In this document: piece after piece, positions 57,170-64,000 of the stretch
Position numbering within the stretch: the first letter of the stretch is position 1
Layout of the letters: each line of letters starts with the position of its first letter
Source of the DNA: JACVRW01 sp963811055
GTDB taxonomy: Bacteria > Actinomycetota > Thermoleophilia > Solirubrobacterales > Thermoleophilaceae
Assembly: GCA_963811055.1 (NCBI GenBank)
Contig: CAWEPQ010000019.1
Location: forward strand, 733,083 to 797,082
Direction: 5' to 3'
Length of the DNA stretch: 64,000 nucleotides
Made by a program: the position numbers and the translations under genes
Notes under the pieces: generated by a model
Told to the model about the DNA's origin: nothing
Databases searched by the model: none
What the model saw: the letters and a program-made list of their open reading frames with translations, nothing else

Positions 57170-58069
57170 CTATTGCGACCGCGCCTTTCGCAGCTCGGCG
57201 GTGATCGCCGGCACGATCTCGGTGAGGTCCCCGATCACGGCGTAGTCGGCGCTCGCCAGGATCGCCGCCTCGGCGTCGGTGTTGATCGCGAGGATCTTCT
57301 TCGCCCCCTTGCAGCCCGCGATGTGCTGCGTGGCGCCGCTGATGCCGCAGGCGATGTAGAGGTCCGGCGCAACCTTGGTGCCGGTCTGGCCCACCTGGTC
57401 GGTGTGCGGTCGCCAGCCGGCGCTCGTGACCACCCGCGAGCAGCCCACGGCGGCGCCGAGCAGCTCCGCCAGCTCCTCGAGGATCCCGAACCCCTCCGAA
57501 GAGCCCACGCCACGGCCGCCGCTGACCACGACCTTGGCCTCGGCGAGCGAGATGCCCGTGGCCGCCTCGTCCACGTGCTCGGCCACCTGCACCGCGAGGT
57601 CGGACTCCCCGAGCGACGGGGTGAAGCTCTCGATCTCCGGCGTGCCGGCTCCCTCGGCGGCCGCCAGCGCGTGCGGGGCCACCGACAGCAGCGGCAGCGG
57701 CGAGTGGATCCGGGCCTCCTCGAGGAGGCTGCCGCCCCAGCGGACTCGCGTGACCGCGTCCCCGTCGGCGGCGATGCAGTTGGCGGCGAACGGCAGGTCA
57801 CGGCGGGCGGCCACGTGGGCCAGCACCTCGTTGCCCCTGTTCGTGCCCGGTGCGACGACGGCGGAGGGAGACGTGCGGTCGATCACGTCCTCGAGAGCGG
57901 TCGCCCACGCACCGGGCGCGTATGCGTCCGGAAGCTCGGCGATGTGTGCACGGCCGACCGGCAGGGCAGCGGAGCCAACCGCCTCGACCTCACCCAGGGC
58001 GGAAGCGAAGGTCAGCGCCTGCCGCGTGAGCTCGTCGTCGCCCGGATCGGCGAGCAGCAGCACGGACAC
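57170..58069 (-). CDS. etfA: Electron transfer flavoprotein alpha subunit
   Basis: A 299-residue EtfA. The C-terminal FAD-binding signature is complete: VVSGGRGVGSSEGFGILEEL, AGWRPHTDQVGQTGTKVAPD, YIACGISGATQHIAGCKGAK and AILASADYAVIGDLTEIVPA. GTG 58069 is one base beyond the etfB stop. Between the DMGDH-like and Fe-S genes it should accept electrons from the dimethylglycine/sarcosine-type dehydrogenase. The nearly overlapping genes imply stoichiometric expression. Confidence 0.95.
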   Translation of the reverse strand: MSVLLLADPGDDELTRQALTFASALGEVEAVGSAALPVGRAHIAELPDAYAPGAWATALEDVIDRTSPSAVVAPGTNRGNEVLAHVAARRDLPFAANCIAADGDAVTRVRWGGSLLEEARIHSPLPLLSVAPHALAAAEGAGTPEIESFTPSLGESDLAVQVAEHVDEAATGISLAEAKVVVSGGRGVGSSEGFGILEELAELLGAAVGCSRVVTSAGWRPHTDQVGQTGTKVAPDLYIACGISGATQHIAGCKGAKKILAINTDAEAAILASADYAVIGDLTEIVPAITAELRKARSQ

Positions 58070-58822
58070 CTACGCCACCCCCAGCTCGCGCATCACGTTC
58101 ACCACGGCAGGCGCGGCCTCCGCGCCCTCGCCGAGGATCTCCGCCTGCTTGCCCTGGCCGGGCGGCACCACCAGCCGCAGCTTCTCGAGGCGCGTCTCGG
58201 ACGGCTCCGGCGTGCTCGTGTCCACCGGCTTCTTCCTCGCGCGCAGCTTGGCCGGCACCGACGGGTAGCGGGGCAGGTTGATGCCCTCGAGCACGGACAC
58301 CACGGCCGGCAGCGGCACGAGATAAACGTCGCGCCCCCCGGCCACCTCCTGCTCGCAGCGAGCGACGCCGTCCTCCACCGACAGCCCCTTGAGGCCGGTG
58401 ACCACGGGCCGGCCGAGCGCGTGGGCCACGCGGATGCCCACCTGGTAGTTGCCCGAGTCCGCCGACTCGTTGCCGAACACGATCAGGTCGAAGTCGTCCT
58501 CCGCCCGGATGGCGGCCAGGATCGCCGCGGCGGTGGCCTGCGGGTCCCACTCCTCGCCGCCGGTGGCCAGCAGCAGGCCGCGGTCGGCGCCGATGGCGAG
58601 CGTGTCGCGGATCTGCTCCTCGGCCTCGGGCGGGCCCAGCGCCAGCACGGTGACCTCGCCTCCGTGCTGCTCCACCAGCTGCACGGCCTGCTCGACGCCG
58701 CACTCCTCGTGCGGGCTGATCGTGAAGCCGAGGTGGCGCGTCTCTAGCGACTGCTCGTCGGCGCTCAGCACCATCCGCCCGCCGGTTAGCGGCACCCGCT
58801 TGACGCACACGAGGATCCTCAT
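58070..58822 (-). CDS. etfB: Electron transfer flavoprotein beta subunit
   Basis: A 250-residue EtfB: MRILVCVKRVPLTGGRMVLS, then FTISPHEECGVEQAVQLVEQ, VTVLALGPPEAEEQIRDTLA, DDFDLIVFGNESADSGNYQV (AMP/ADP region) and GLKGLSVEDGVARCEQEVAG. The partner-recognition tail ARKKPVDTSTPEP is present. ATG 58822 overlaps the DMGDH-like stop (ATGA). It is dedicated by context to the betaine-demethylation operon rather than to fatty acid oxidation. Confidence 0.95.
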   Translation of the reverse strand: MRILVCVKRVPLTGGRMVLSADEQSLETRHLGFTISPHEECGVEQAVQLVEQHGGEVTVLALGPPEAEEQIRDTLAIGADRGLLLATGGEEWDPQATAAAILAAIRAEDDFDLIVFGNESADSGNYQVGIRVAHALGRPVVTGLKGLSVEDGVARCEQEVAGGRDVYLVPLPAVVSVLEGINLPRYPSVPAKLRARKKPVDTSTPEPSETRLEKLRLVVPPGQGKQAEILGEGAEAAPAVVNVMRELGVA

Positions 58823-61344
58823 GCCTTCACGCGCTCGTTGTCGGGATCGAACAGGGGGGTGGACCCGGCCACGGCCACGGTCACGGGATAGCGCTCGCCC
58901 ATGTACTGGACGGCCAGCTCGTTGCCCACCCGCGCGTGCTCGGGCGGGAGGTAGGACATCAGCACGTGCCTGCCCACCGACGGAGCCGCCCCGGCGCTCG
59001 TCACGAACGAGCGCCTGCCCTTGGAGTCGGTGAGCGGATCGCCGTCGCGGGTGAGGATCGGCTCGTTGCCCAGCATGTAGCGCTTCTGCCCGCTGCTCGA
59101 GGTGTGATCGTCCACGGTGAGCGTGCACATGATCGCCGCTGGGTCCTGCTCGCGGTGGCGCACGTGCGCCTCCTTGCCCACGAAGTCCTGGTCCTTGACC
59201 TTGCCCCAGGCCATGCCGGCCTCCACCACGTCGTACTCGCCGTCGAGCTCGAAGCCGAAGGCGCGGTAGCACTTCTCGAGCCGGCCGGTGGTGCCGTACA
59301 CGCCGATTCCGGAGGGCAGGACGCCGTGCGGCTCGCCCGCCTCCCAGACGATGTCCCAGAGCTTGGCTCCCTGCTCGATCGGCACGTAGAGCTCCCAGCC
59401 CAGGTCCCCCACGTAGGAGATCCGCGACGCCATCACCCGCAGCGAGCCCATCTCGATCGTGCGGCACGTGGCGAACGGGAAGCCGTCGTGTGACACGTCG
59501 TCGGACGTGGTGCTCGCCAGGATGTCCCGCGCGCGCGGCCCCCAGAGCCCGAGCGTGCACCAGCTGGACGTGAGGTCCACCACCTGGGCGTCGGAGGCGT
59601 GGTCGGAGAACCACTTGAGGTCCGCCATCCCGTGCGCGCCGCCGGTGACCACCCGGAAGTGCTCGTCGGCGAGCCGCATGATCGTGAGGTCGGAGCGGAA
59701 GCCGCCGCGCGGAGTCAGCACCGGGGTGTAGACCACGCGGCCGAGCTTCACGTCCATCTGGCGCATGGCCACCCGCTGCACCGACTCGAGCGCGCCCGGC
59801 CCCACCACGTCGAACACGCAGAAGGCCGTCAGGTCGAACATCGCCGCGCGGTCGCGCATGGCCAGATGCTCGGCGTTGATGATCGGGGACCACCAGCGCG
59901 AGTCCCATTCCGCCTCGCGTGTCTCCACGCCGTACTCCTCCACGAGACCGGCGTTCGAGTCGTACCAGTGCGGGCGCTCCCACCCGGCGGTCTCGTAGAA
60001 CACCGCGCCGAGGTCACGCGCGCGCTCGTAGAAGGGCGACAGCCTCACGCCGCGCCCCGACTCCCACTGCTCGCCCGGGTGGACGATCCCGTAGGTCTTG
60101 TTGAAGTGCTCGCGGGCGCGCGCCTTCACGTGCTCGACGCTCTTCTGGTGCTCGTGGAAGCGGGCCACGTCGGAGGACTGGAGGTCGATCTCGGGCTCGC
60201 CCTCGACCATCCACTCGGCCAGCGCGCGGCCGACGCCCGGCCCCTCCTTGACCCACACCGCGGCGGCCGACCACAGGCCCTTCGTCTCGGGTGTCTCGCC
60301 CAGCACCGGGAGGCCGTCCGGGGTGAGAGAGAGCAGCCCGTTGATCGCGTACTTGATGCCCACCGACTCGTCGCCCACGATCTCCGGCATCAGCTCGAGC
60401 GCGTGCTCCATCTGCAGCGCGAAGTCGTCCTGCGTGAAGGGGAACTCGGTGGGCGAGAGCGCCGCCTCCTCGACGGAGGGGATGTCCTCGGGGTCGTGGA
60501 GGATCGGCCGGTGGGCGTAGGAGCCCACCTCGAGCCCGCTGCCGTCCTGGCGCTCGTACATGTTCGTGTCCATGTCGCGCACGATCGGGTGCTCGATCGC
60601 GCTCCCTGCGCCTGCGAAGCGGGGCACCGGGCCGATGTCGATCATCTGGTGCACGGCGGGCGTGAGCGGTATCGACGCGCCGGCCATGCGCGCGATGAGC
60701 GGGCTCCAGACCCCGCAGCAGATCACCACCACGTCGGTCTCGATGTCGCCCCGGGTGGTGCGCACTCCGCGCACGCGCCCGCGCTCCACGTCGATGCCGA
60801 GCACCTCGGTGTTGGCCGCCACGGTGAGCGCCCCTGCCGCCTGCGCCTGCTCGCGCATCAGCGTGCCGGCGCGCAGCGAGTCCACCACGCTCACCGACGG
60901 CGTGTAGAAGCCGCCGATCACAACCGTTTCGTCGATGTAGGGCACGAGCTCCTTGATCTCGGCCGGCGTGACGAGCGACACCGGCTCGATCCCCCACGCG
61001 GCGGCGGAGACCATCCGGCGCTCGAGCTCCTGCATGCGCTCCTCGCCGCGCGCGACCTCGATCCCGCCGCACTCGATCCGCACTCCCAGCTCCTCGTACT
61101 GGCGCGAGCTGTCGGCGGTCAGCGCGGTCATCTCGCGCGAGTGGTCGACCGGGAAGATGAAGTTCGAGGCGTGCCCGGTGGAGCCGCCCGGGTTGGGGAG
61201 CGGGCCCTTGTCGAGCAGCACGAGGTCGCTCCAGCCGAGCTCGGCCAGGTGATGGGCCAGGCTGTTGCCGACGATCCCCGCGCCGATCAGCACGGCGCGC
61301 GCGGTGGCCGGCAGGGAGCCGGCTGCTCCTGAGGGGTCGTTCAC
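58819..61344 (-). CDS. Dimethylglycine/sarcosine dehydrogenase-like flavoprotein with GcvT domain
   Basis: An 841-residue enzyme: DAO flavin domain (residues ~20-390; VLIGAGIVGNSLAHHLAELG, then GGSTGHASNFIFPVDHSREM, whose His is the likely covalent-FAD site of DMGDH/SARDH). An FAO_M-like middle domain follows, then GcvT folate domains from ~450 (FDLTAFCVFDVVGPGALESV, SRISYVGDLGWELYVPIEQG, AWGKVKDQDFVGKEAHV). It should oxidise an N-methylglycine and pass formaldehyde to THF as methylene-THF. GTG 61344 with AGGTGA upstream is chosen because the longer ORF would read through the TGATATATCA operator. It heads an operon with etfB, etfA and the Fe-S protein. Confidence 0.9.
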   Translation of the reverse strand: MNDPSGAAGSLPATARAVLIGAGIVGNSLAHHLAELGWSDLVLLDKGPLPNPGGSTGHASNFIFPVDHSREMTALTADSSRQYEELGVRIECGGIEVARGEERMQELERRMVSAAAWGIEPVSLVTPAEIKELVPYIDETVVIGGFYTPSVSVVDSLRAGTLMREQAQAAGALTVAANTEVLGIDVERGRVRGVRTTRGDIETDVVVICCGVWSPLIARMAGASIPLTPAVHQMIDIGPVPRFAGAGSAIEHPIVRDMDTNMYERQDGSGLEVGSYAHRPILHDPEDIPSVEEAALSPTEFPFTQDDFALQMEHALELMPEIVGDESVGIKYAINGLLSLTPDGLPVLGETPETKGLWSAAAVWVKEGPGVGRALAEWMVEGEPEIDLQSSDVARFHEHQKSVEHVKARAREHFNKTYGIVHPGEQWESGRGVRLSPFYERARDLGAVFYETAGWERPHWYDSNAGLVEEYGVETREAEWDSRWWSPIINAEHLAMRDRAAMFDLTAFCVFDVVGPGALESVQRVAMRQMDVKLGRVVYTPVLTPRGGFRSDLTIMRLADEHFRVVTGGAHGMADLKWFSDHASDAQVVDLTSSWCTLGLWGPRARDILASTTSDDVSHDGFPFATCRTIEMGSLRVMASRISYVGDLGWELYVPIEQGAKLWDIVWEAGEPHGVLPSGIGVYGTTGRLEKCYRAFGFELDGEYDVVEAGMAWGKVKDQDFVGKEAHVRHREQDPAAIMCTLTVDDHTSSSGQKRYMLGNEPILTRDGDPLTDSKGRRSFVTSAGAAPSVGRHVLMSYLPPEHARVGNELAVQYMGERYPVTVAVAGSTPLFDPDNERVKA

Positions 61345-61377
61345 TAGGTCACCTCGCGTTGGGGAATGGCCTGGACC

Positions 61378-61389
61378 GTGATATATCAC
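61378..61389. promoter_or_regulatory. GTGATATATCAC operator, site 3 (DMGDH-like / unknown gene)
   Basis: A 12-bp perfect palindrome in the divergent region between the DMGDH-like gene (start 61344, minus) and the 247-residue unknown gene (GTG 61395 or ATG 61425, plus). It is 34 bp from the first and 6 bp from the second GTG, so it can control both. Confidence 0.78.
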
Positions 61390-61394
61390 ACTCC

Positions 61395-62138
61395 GTGCAC
61401 TCGGCACGAGAGCTGCGCAGCTCGATGTTCGAGATCGGACTGGCCGGTCGCCCGGCCCGCCTGGACCAGCTGTTCGAGGGTTTCGGCGAGCACGATCGCC
61501 TCGGTCTCGTGATGCGGCGCCCCTGCGGTGCGGTGGGCGCCAGCGCCCTGATCACGGCGGCCATCACGGCGTTCTACGACGTGCAGCGCTCACGCGGCCC
61601 GGACTTCTTCATCTACCCCGACTACTACCTCTTCCACGTGGGCGCACCGCTGGGGGACCACGCGCGCCTCGACGTCTGGCCGCGTCGCAAGGAGGTGGTG
61701 GTGGAAGACGACCCCGAGCGGATCCTGGAGGCGATCGACGACCGCGGGATCACGCGCCTGCTCGTGGAGGACGGGCCGGTGGCGGAGCGGCGGCTCGAGG
61801 CCGAGACCGTGGCGAGCGCCCGGGCGCGAATCGCCACCTGCCTGGCCTACTCGGCCACGGGGCGCGTGGAGGGCGCCGACGTGCGCATCGCGAGCAACGA
61901 AGTGACCGAGGGCTACGTGGAGGCGATCCTCGATCCGGAGGCGCGCATGGCCCGGCTGCGCGCCGAGGGCGGCGGGGGCGCCGTGCGCGCGGACACGATC
62001 GCCGTGCGCGCCGGCGAGGTGGAGCCCGAGGTGCGCCGTGAGATCACGCTCGCGAGACGCGACCTGCTGGAGGACGGAGTGCCGGTCGAGACCTACAGGC
62101 GCATCGACCTCGACGAGGCGCTGGGCCTCCTCGGTTGA
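61395..62138 (+). CDS. Unrecognised protein inside the TGATATATCA regulon
   Basis: A 247-residue soluble protein (237 if ATG 61425 is used). I recognise no family. Visible features: MRRPCGAVGASALITAAITA, a small-residue helix; GPDFFIYPDYYLFHVGAPLG, an aromatic loop; an alpha/beta part with ERILEAIDDRGITRLLVEDG; and an Arg/Glu-rich C-terminal half (EPEVRREITLARRDLLEDGV). There is no signal peptide, membrane helix or cysteine pair. It starts beside operator site 3 and ends just before site 4, between the DMGDH-like and DmdA-like genes, so it probably serves the same pathway, as a folate-, corrinoid- or betaine-handling accessory, sensor or enzyme. This is an inference from position only. Confidence 0.75.
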   Translation: MHSARELRSSMFEIGLAGRPARLDQLFEGFGEHDRLGLVMRRPCGAVGASALITAAITAFYDVQRSRGPDFFIYPDYYLFHVGAPLGDHARLDVWPRRKEVVVEDDPERILEAIDDRGITRLLVEDGPVAERRLEAETVASARARIATCLAYSATGRVEGADVRIASNEVTEGYVEAILDPEARMARLRAEGGGGAVRADTIAVRAGEVEPEVRREITLARRDLLEDGVPVETYRRIDLDEALGLLG

Positions 62139-62153
62139 CCGCCGCCCCCCGGC

Positions 62154-62167
62154 GGTGATATATCACC
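62154..62167. promoter_or_regulatory. GGTGATATATCACC operator, site 4 (DmdA-like / GMC operon)
   Basis: The longest of the four palindromes, 14 bp and perfect. It lies 16 nt after the unknown gene and 42 nt before the start of the GcvT-family methyltransferase gene at 62210. Confidence 0.78.
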
Positions 62168-62209
62168 CGGGCCGGCCCACCCAATGTCGCTGAGAGCGGA
62201 GGTACGTCC

Positions 62210-63409
62210 TTGTCACCTGTGAACGAGCACCCGGGAGTGATGCTCTACTCGCGGATCCGGAAGTCGCCGTACTTCTACGCGTCGCGAAAGCACGGGGTGC
62301 AGCTCTACAGCACCTACAACCACATGTACCACGCGCGCCACTACGGCGACCCGGTGGAGGAGTACTGGCATCTCCTGAACGGCGTGACGCTCTGGGACGT
62401 GGGCGTGGAGCGGCAGATCGAGATCTCCGGGCCCGACGCTTTCGACTTCACGCAGCTGCTCGTGGCGCGCGATCTGAACAAGTGCGCGGTGGGTCAGTGC
62501 AAGTACGTGTTCCTGTGCCTGCCCGACGGCGGGATCATCAACGACCCGGTGCTGTTGCGTGTGGAGGAGAACCGCTTCTGGCTCTCGCTCGCGGACAGCG
62601 ACGTGGAGCTGTGGGCGCGCGGCGTCGCCTACAACAACAACTACGACGTGACCATCAAGGAGCTGGACGTGGGCCCGCTCCAGGTGCAGGGGCCGAAGTC
62701 CAAGGATGTGATGGTGGACCTCTTCGGCGACAGCATCCTCGAGATTCCGTACTACTACCTGCGCCCGTACGAGATCGACGGGCTCAAGGTGCTCGTGTCG
62801 CGCACCGGCTACACGTCCGAGCTCGGCTTCGAGATCTACCTCTACGAGGCCAGCAAGCACGGCGTGCAGATGTGGGAGAAGGTGCTCGAGGCCGGCAAGC
62901 CGCACGGCCTCGAGGTCATCGGCCCGTGTCACATCCGGCGCATCGAGGGCGGCATTCTCGCCCTCGGGCCGGGCTGCGACATGTGGTTCGACACCAACCC
63001 CTACGAGGTCGGGATGGGCTACGACTGGATGGTGGACCTCGAGCAGGCCTCCGACTTCATCGGCAAGGAGGCGCTCGCGAAGATCAAGGCAGAGGGGCCC
63101 AAGCGCCAGCTCGTGGGCGTGGAGATCGGCGGCTCGAACGCCGGGTCGTACAACGACGGCGCGATGATCGACGTGTTCCCCGTGCTGAAGGACGGCACCC
63201 GCATCGGCCAGGTCACGTCCGCGTGCTGGTCGCCGAAGCTCGAGAAGAACATCGGCTTCGCGATGGTGCCCACCGAGCACTCGGAGCTCGGCACCGAGTT
63301 CGAGGTCGAGCGGCCCGGCGAGACGGTGTCGGCCGTGGTCGTGCCCAAGCCGTTCGTGGACCCGGGCAAGGAGACCCCGAAGCAGGAGCTGACTGCGACG
63401 GAGTCCTAG
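62210..63409 (+). CDS. GcvT-family methyltransferase, DmdA-like (putative THF-dependent betaine demethylase)
   Basis: A 399-residue stand-alone GcvT-fold protein. It follows the DMSP demethylase (DmdA) pattern rather than glycine-cleavage T-protein: YSTYNHMYHARHYGDPVEEY then WHLLNGVTLWDVGVERQIEI, ARDLNKCAVGQCKYVFLC, GGIINDPVLLRVEENRFWLS (NDPV instead of the T-protein DD) and SLADSDVELWARGVA. The C-terminal GcvT_C domain ends with VTSACWSPKLEKNIGFAM. DmdA moves a methyl from DMSP to THF. Here the regulon of betaine import and DMGDH suggests glycine betaine (or a similar onium) as donor. A UTG-type TTG start at 62210; no strong alternative. It is followed 13 nt later by the GMC gene. Confidence 0.83.
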   Translation: MSPVNEHPGVMLYSRIRKSPYFYASRKHGVQLYSTYNHMYHARHYGDPVEEYWHLLNGVTLWDVGVERQIEISGPDAFDFTQLLVARDLNKCAVGQCKYVFLCLPDGGIINDPVLLRVEENRFWLSLADSDVELWARGVAYNNNYDVTIKELDVGPLQVQGPKSKDVMVDLFGDSILEIPYYYLRPYEIDGLKVLVSRTGYTSELGFEIYLYEASKHGVQMWEKVLEAGKPHGLEVIGPCHIRRIEGGILALGPGCDMWFDTNPYEVGMGYDWMVDLEQASDFIGKEALAKIKAEGPKRQLVGVEIGGSNAGSYNDGAMIDVFPVLKDGTRIGQVTSACWSPKLEKNIGFAMVPTEHSELGTEFEVERPGETVSAVVVPKPFVDPGKETPKQELTATES

Positions 63410-63422
63410 ACTTGCCGCGCCC

Positions 63423-64000
63423 GTGACCGCGCACTACGACTTCGTGATCGTGGGGGGCGGCTCGGCGGGGAGCGTGCTCGCCAATCGCCTGTCCGAGGAC
63501 CCGGGAAACCGGGTCCTCGTGCTTGAGGCCGGCCGCTCGGACTGGTCATGGGACCCGTTCATCCACATGCCGGCCGCGCTGGCGTTCCCGATCGGCAGCC
63601 GCTTCTACGACTGGCGCTACGAGTCCGAGCCGGAGCCGCACATGGGCGGCAGGCGGGTGTACCACGCGCGCGGCAAGCTGCTGGGCGGGTCGAGCAGCAT
63701 CAACGGCATGATCTTCCAGCGCGGCAACCCGCTGGACTTCGAGCGCTGGGCGGCGGACCCCGGCATGGAGAGCTGGGACTACGCCCACTGCCTGCCCTAC
63801 TTCAAGCGCATGGAGAGCTGCCTTGCCGCGGACCGGGACGATCCCTTCCACGGGCACGATGGGCCGCTGGTGCTGGAGCGCGGCCCGGCGGAGGGGCCGC
63901 TCTTCGATGCCTTCTTCACCGCCGTGCAGGAGGCCGGCTATCCGCTGACCACCGACGTGAACGGCTACCGCCAGGAGGGCTTCGCGGCCTTCGACCGGAA
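63423..64000 (+). CDS. GMC-family oxidoreductase, choline dehydrogenase-like (BetA), 3' end outside the window
   Basis: The first ~192 residues of a GMC flavoenzyme, cut by the window end. The FAD loop is DFVIVGGGSAGSVLANRLSE followed by RVLVLEAGRSDWSWDPFIHM. The GMC signature GKLLGGSSSINGMIFQRGNP and DFERWAADPGMESWDYAHCL match choline dehydrogenases closely. It oxidises choline to betaine aldehyde, or a related alcohol. GTG 63423 is 13 nt after the DmdA-like stop, so it belongs to the operon from operator site 4. The aldehyde dehydrogenase at 52226, under operator site 2, would complete choline-to-betaine conversion. The catalytic His and C-terminus are beyond the sequence. Confidence 0.87.
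   Translation, partial: MTAHYDFVIVGGGSAGSVLANRLSEDPGNRVLVLEAGRSDWSWDPFIHMPAALAFPIGSRFYDWRYESEPEPHMGGRRVYHARGKLLGGSSSINGMIFQRGNPLDFERWAADPGMESWDYAHCLPYFKRMESCLAADRDDPFHGHDGPLVLERGPAEGPLFDAFFTAVQEAGYPLTTDVNGYRQEGFAAFDR

Noticed and set aside
59599..61332. 577-residue open frame on the plus strand
   Set aside because: It is antisense to the DMGDH-like gene, which shows covalent-FAD and GcvT motifs in the correct order.
62210..63409. Calling the gene a true DMSP demethylase (dmdA)
   Set aside because: Motifs agree with DmdA, but the regulon context is betaine. No DMSP-specific gene (dmdBCD or ddd type) is nearby, so only family level is claimed.
1..64000. tRNA, rRNA, IS elements, attachment sites, origins and riboswitches
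   Set aside because: I scanned the intergenic spaces by eye and saw no cloverleaf, transposase, terminal inverted repeat or glycine/folate riboswitch-like structure. A covariance-model search would be needed to exclude weak cases.

Overview
The window is high-GC throughout and densely packed, with many ATGA/GTGA/TGATG overlaps and frequent GTG/TTG starts. Gene content (MpsC/DUF2294 proteins, Mn-catalase, bacterial Ku, CoxG/CoxE, MMPL, BrkB, SpoIIE-type PP2C, PucR and GntR-FCD regulators, EtfAB) fits a soil actinomycete. A Thermoleophilia/Solirubrobacterales-like lineage is my best guess, but it is inferred from gene content and not proven. I found no rRNA, tRNA, IS element, prophage or CRISPR.

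Layout. (1) 1-4057: end of a CO-dehydrogenase accessory cluster (MoxR/CoxD, CoxE, a lone CoxL-like domain, YceI, CoxG, two small Cys-pair proteins). The first ~3.3 kb carries many compensating frameshifts that stop abruptly afterwards, which looks like poor sequence quality at a contig end. (2) 4054-8972: TetR regulator divergent from a quinate/shikimate/dehydroshikimate catabolic operon with an unusual NRAMP-fold transporter and a 28-residue membrane peptide. (3) 9010-29778: a stress and envelope region with MMPL, three MpsC paralogues, Mn-catalase, two paralogous four-helix proteins, a galactose-oxidase-like radical copper oxidase, glutaredoxin, a Rieske flavoprotein, two Ku genes, a TetR-PP2C fusion and a four-gene membrane operon ending in BrkB. 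Several genes here have sigma-B/F-like promoter candidates. (4) 29796-47937: mixed metabolism and signalling. This includes a Zn alcohol dehydrogenase, GGDEF/EAL and GGDEF proteins, a sensor kinase, a Ser/Thr kinase, an operon joining a PucR regulator, KstD-like flavoprotein and BASS symporter, a CAP-esterase lipoprotein, and an amine oxidase. (5) 47997-64000: a betaine/one-carbon island.

The betaine island is the most striking part. Four copies of the perfect palindrome TGATATATCA sit in the four control regions of the island, and a GntR-FCD regulator gene is adjacent to one of them. The controlled genes are: a betaine ABC importer (ATPase, double permease, binding lipoprotein); the regulator plus an aldehyde dehydrogenase; a MetF-like reductase; a dimethylglycine-dehydrogenase-like flavoprotein with EtfB, EtfA and a membrane Fe-S oxidoreductase; an unrecognised 247-residue protein; and a DmdA-like GcvT-family methyltransferase followed by a choline-dehydrogenase-like GMC enzyme.

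Proposed logic (inference): choline is oxidised to betaine by the GMC enzyme and the aldehyde dehydrogenase, or betaine is imported. The DmdA-like protein moves one methyl to tetrahydrofolate and the MetF-like enzyme oxidises methyl-THF. The DMGDH-like enzyme then demethylates further, passing methylene to THF and electrons through ETF and the Fe-S protein to quinone. This would be an aerobic, THF-centred route to demethylate betaine under one operator.
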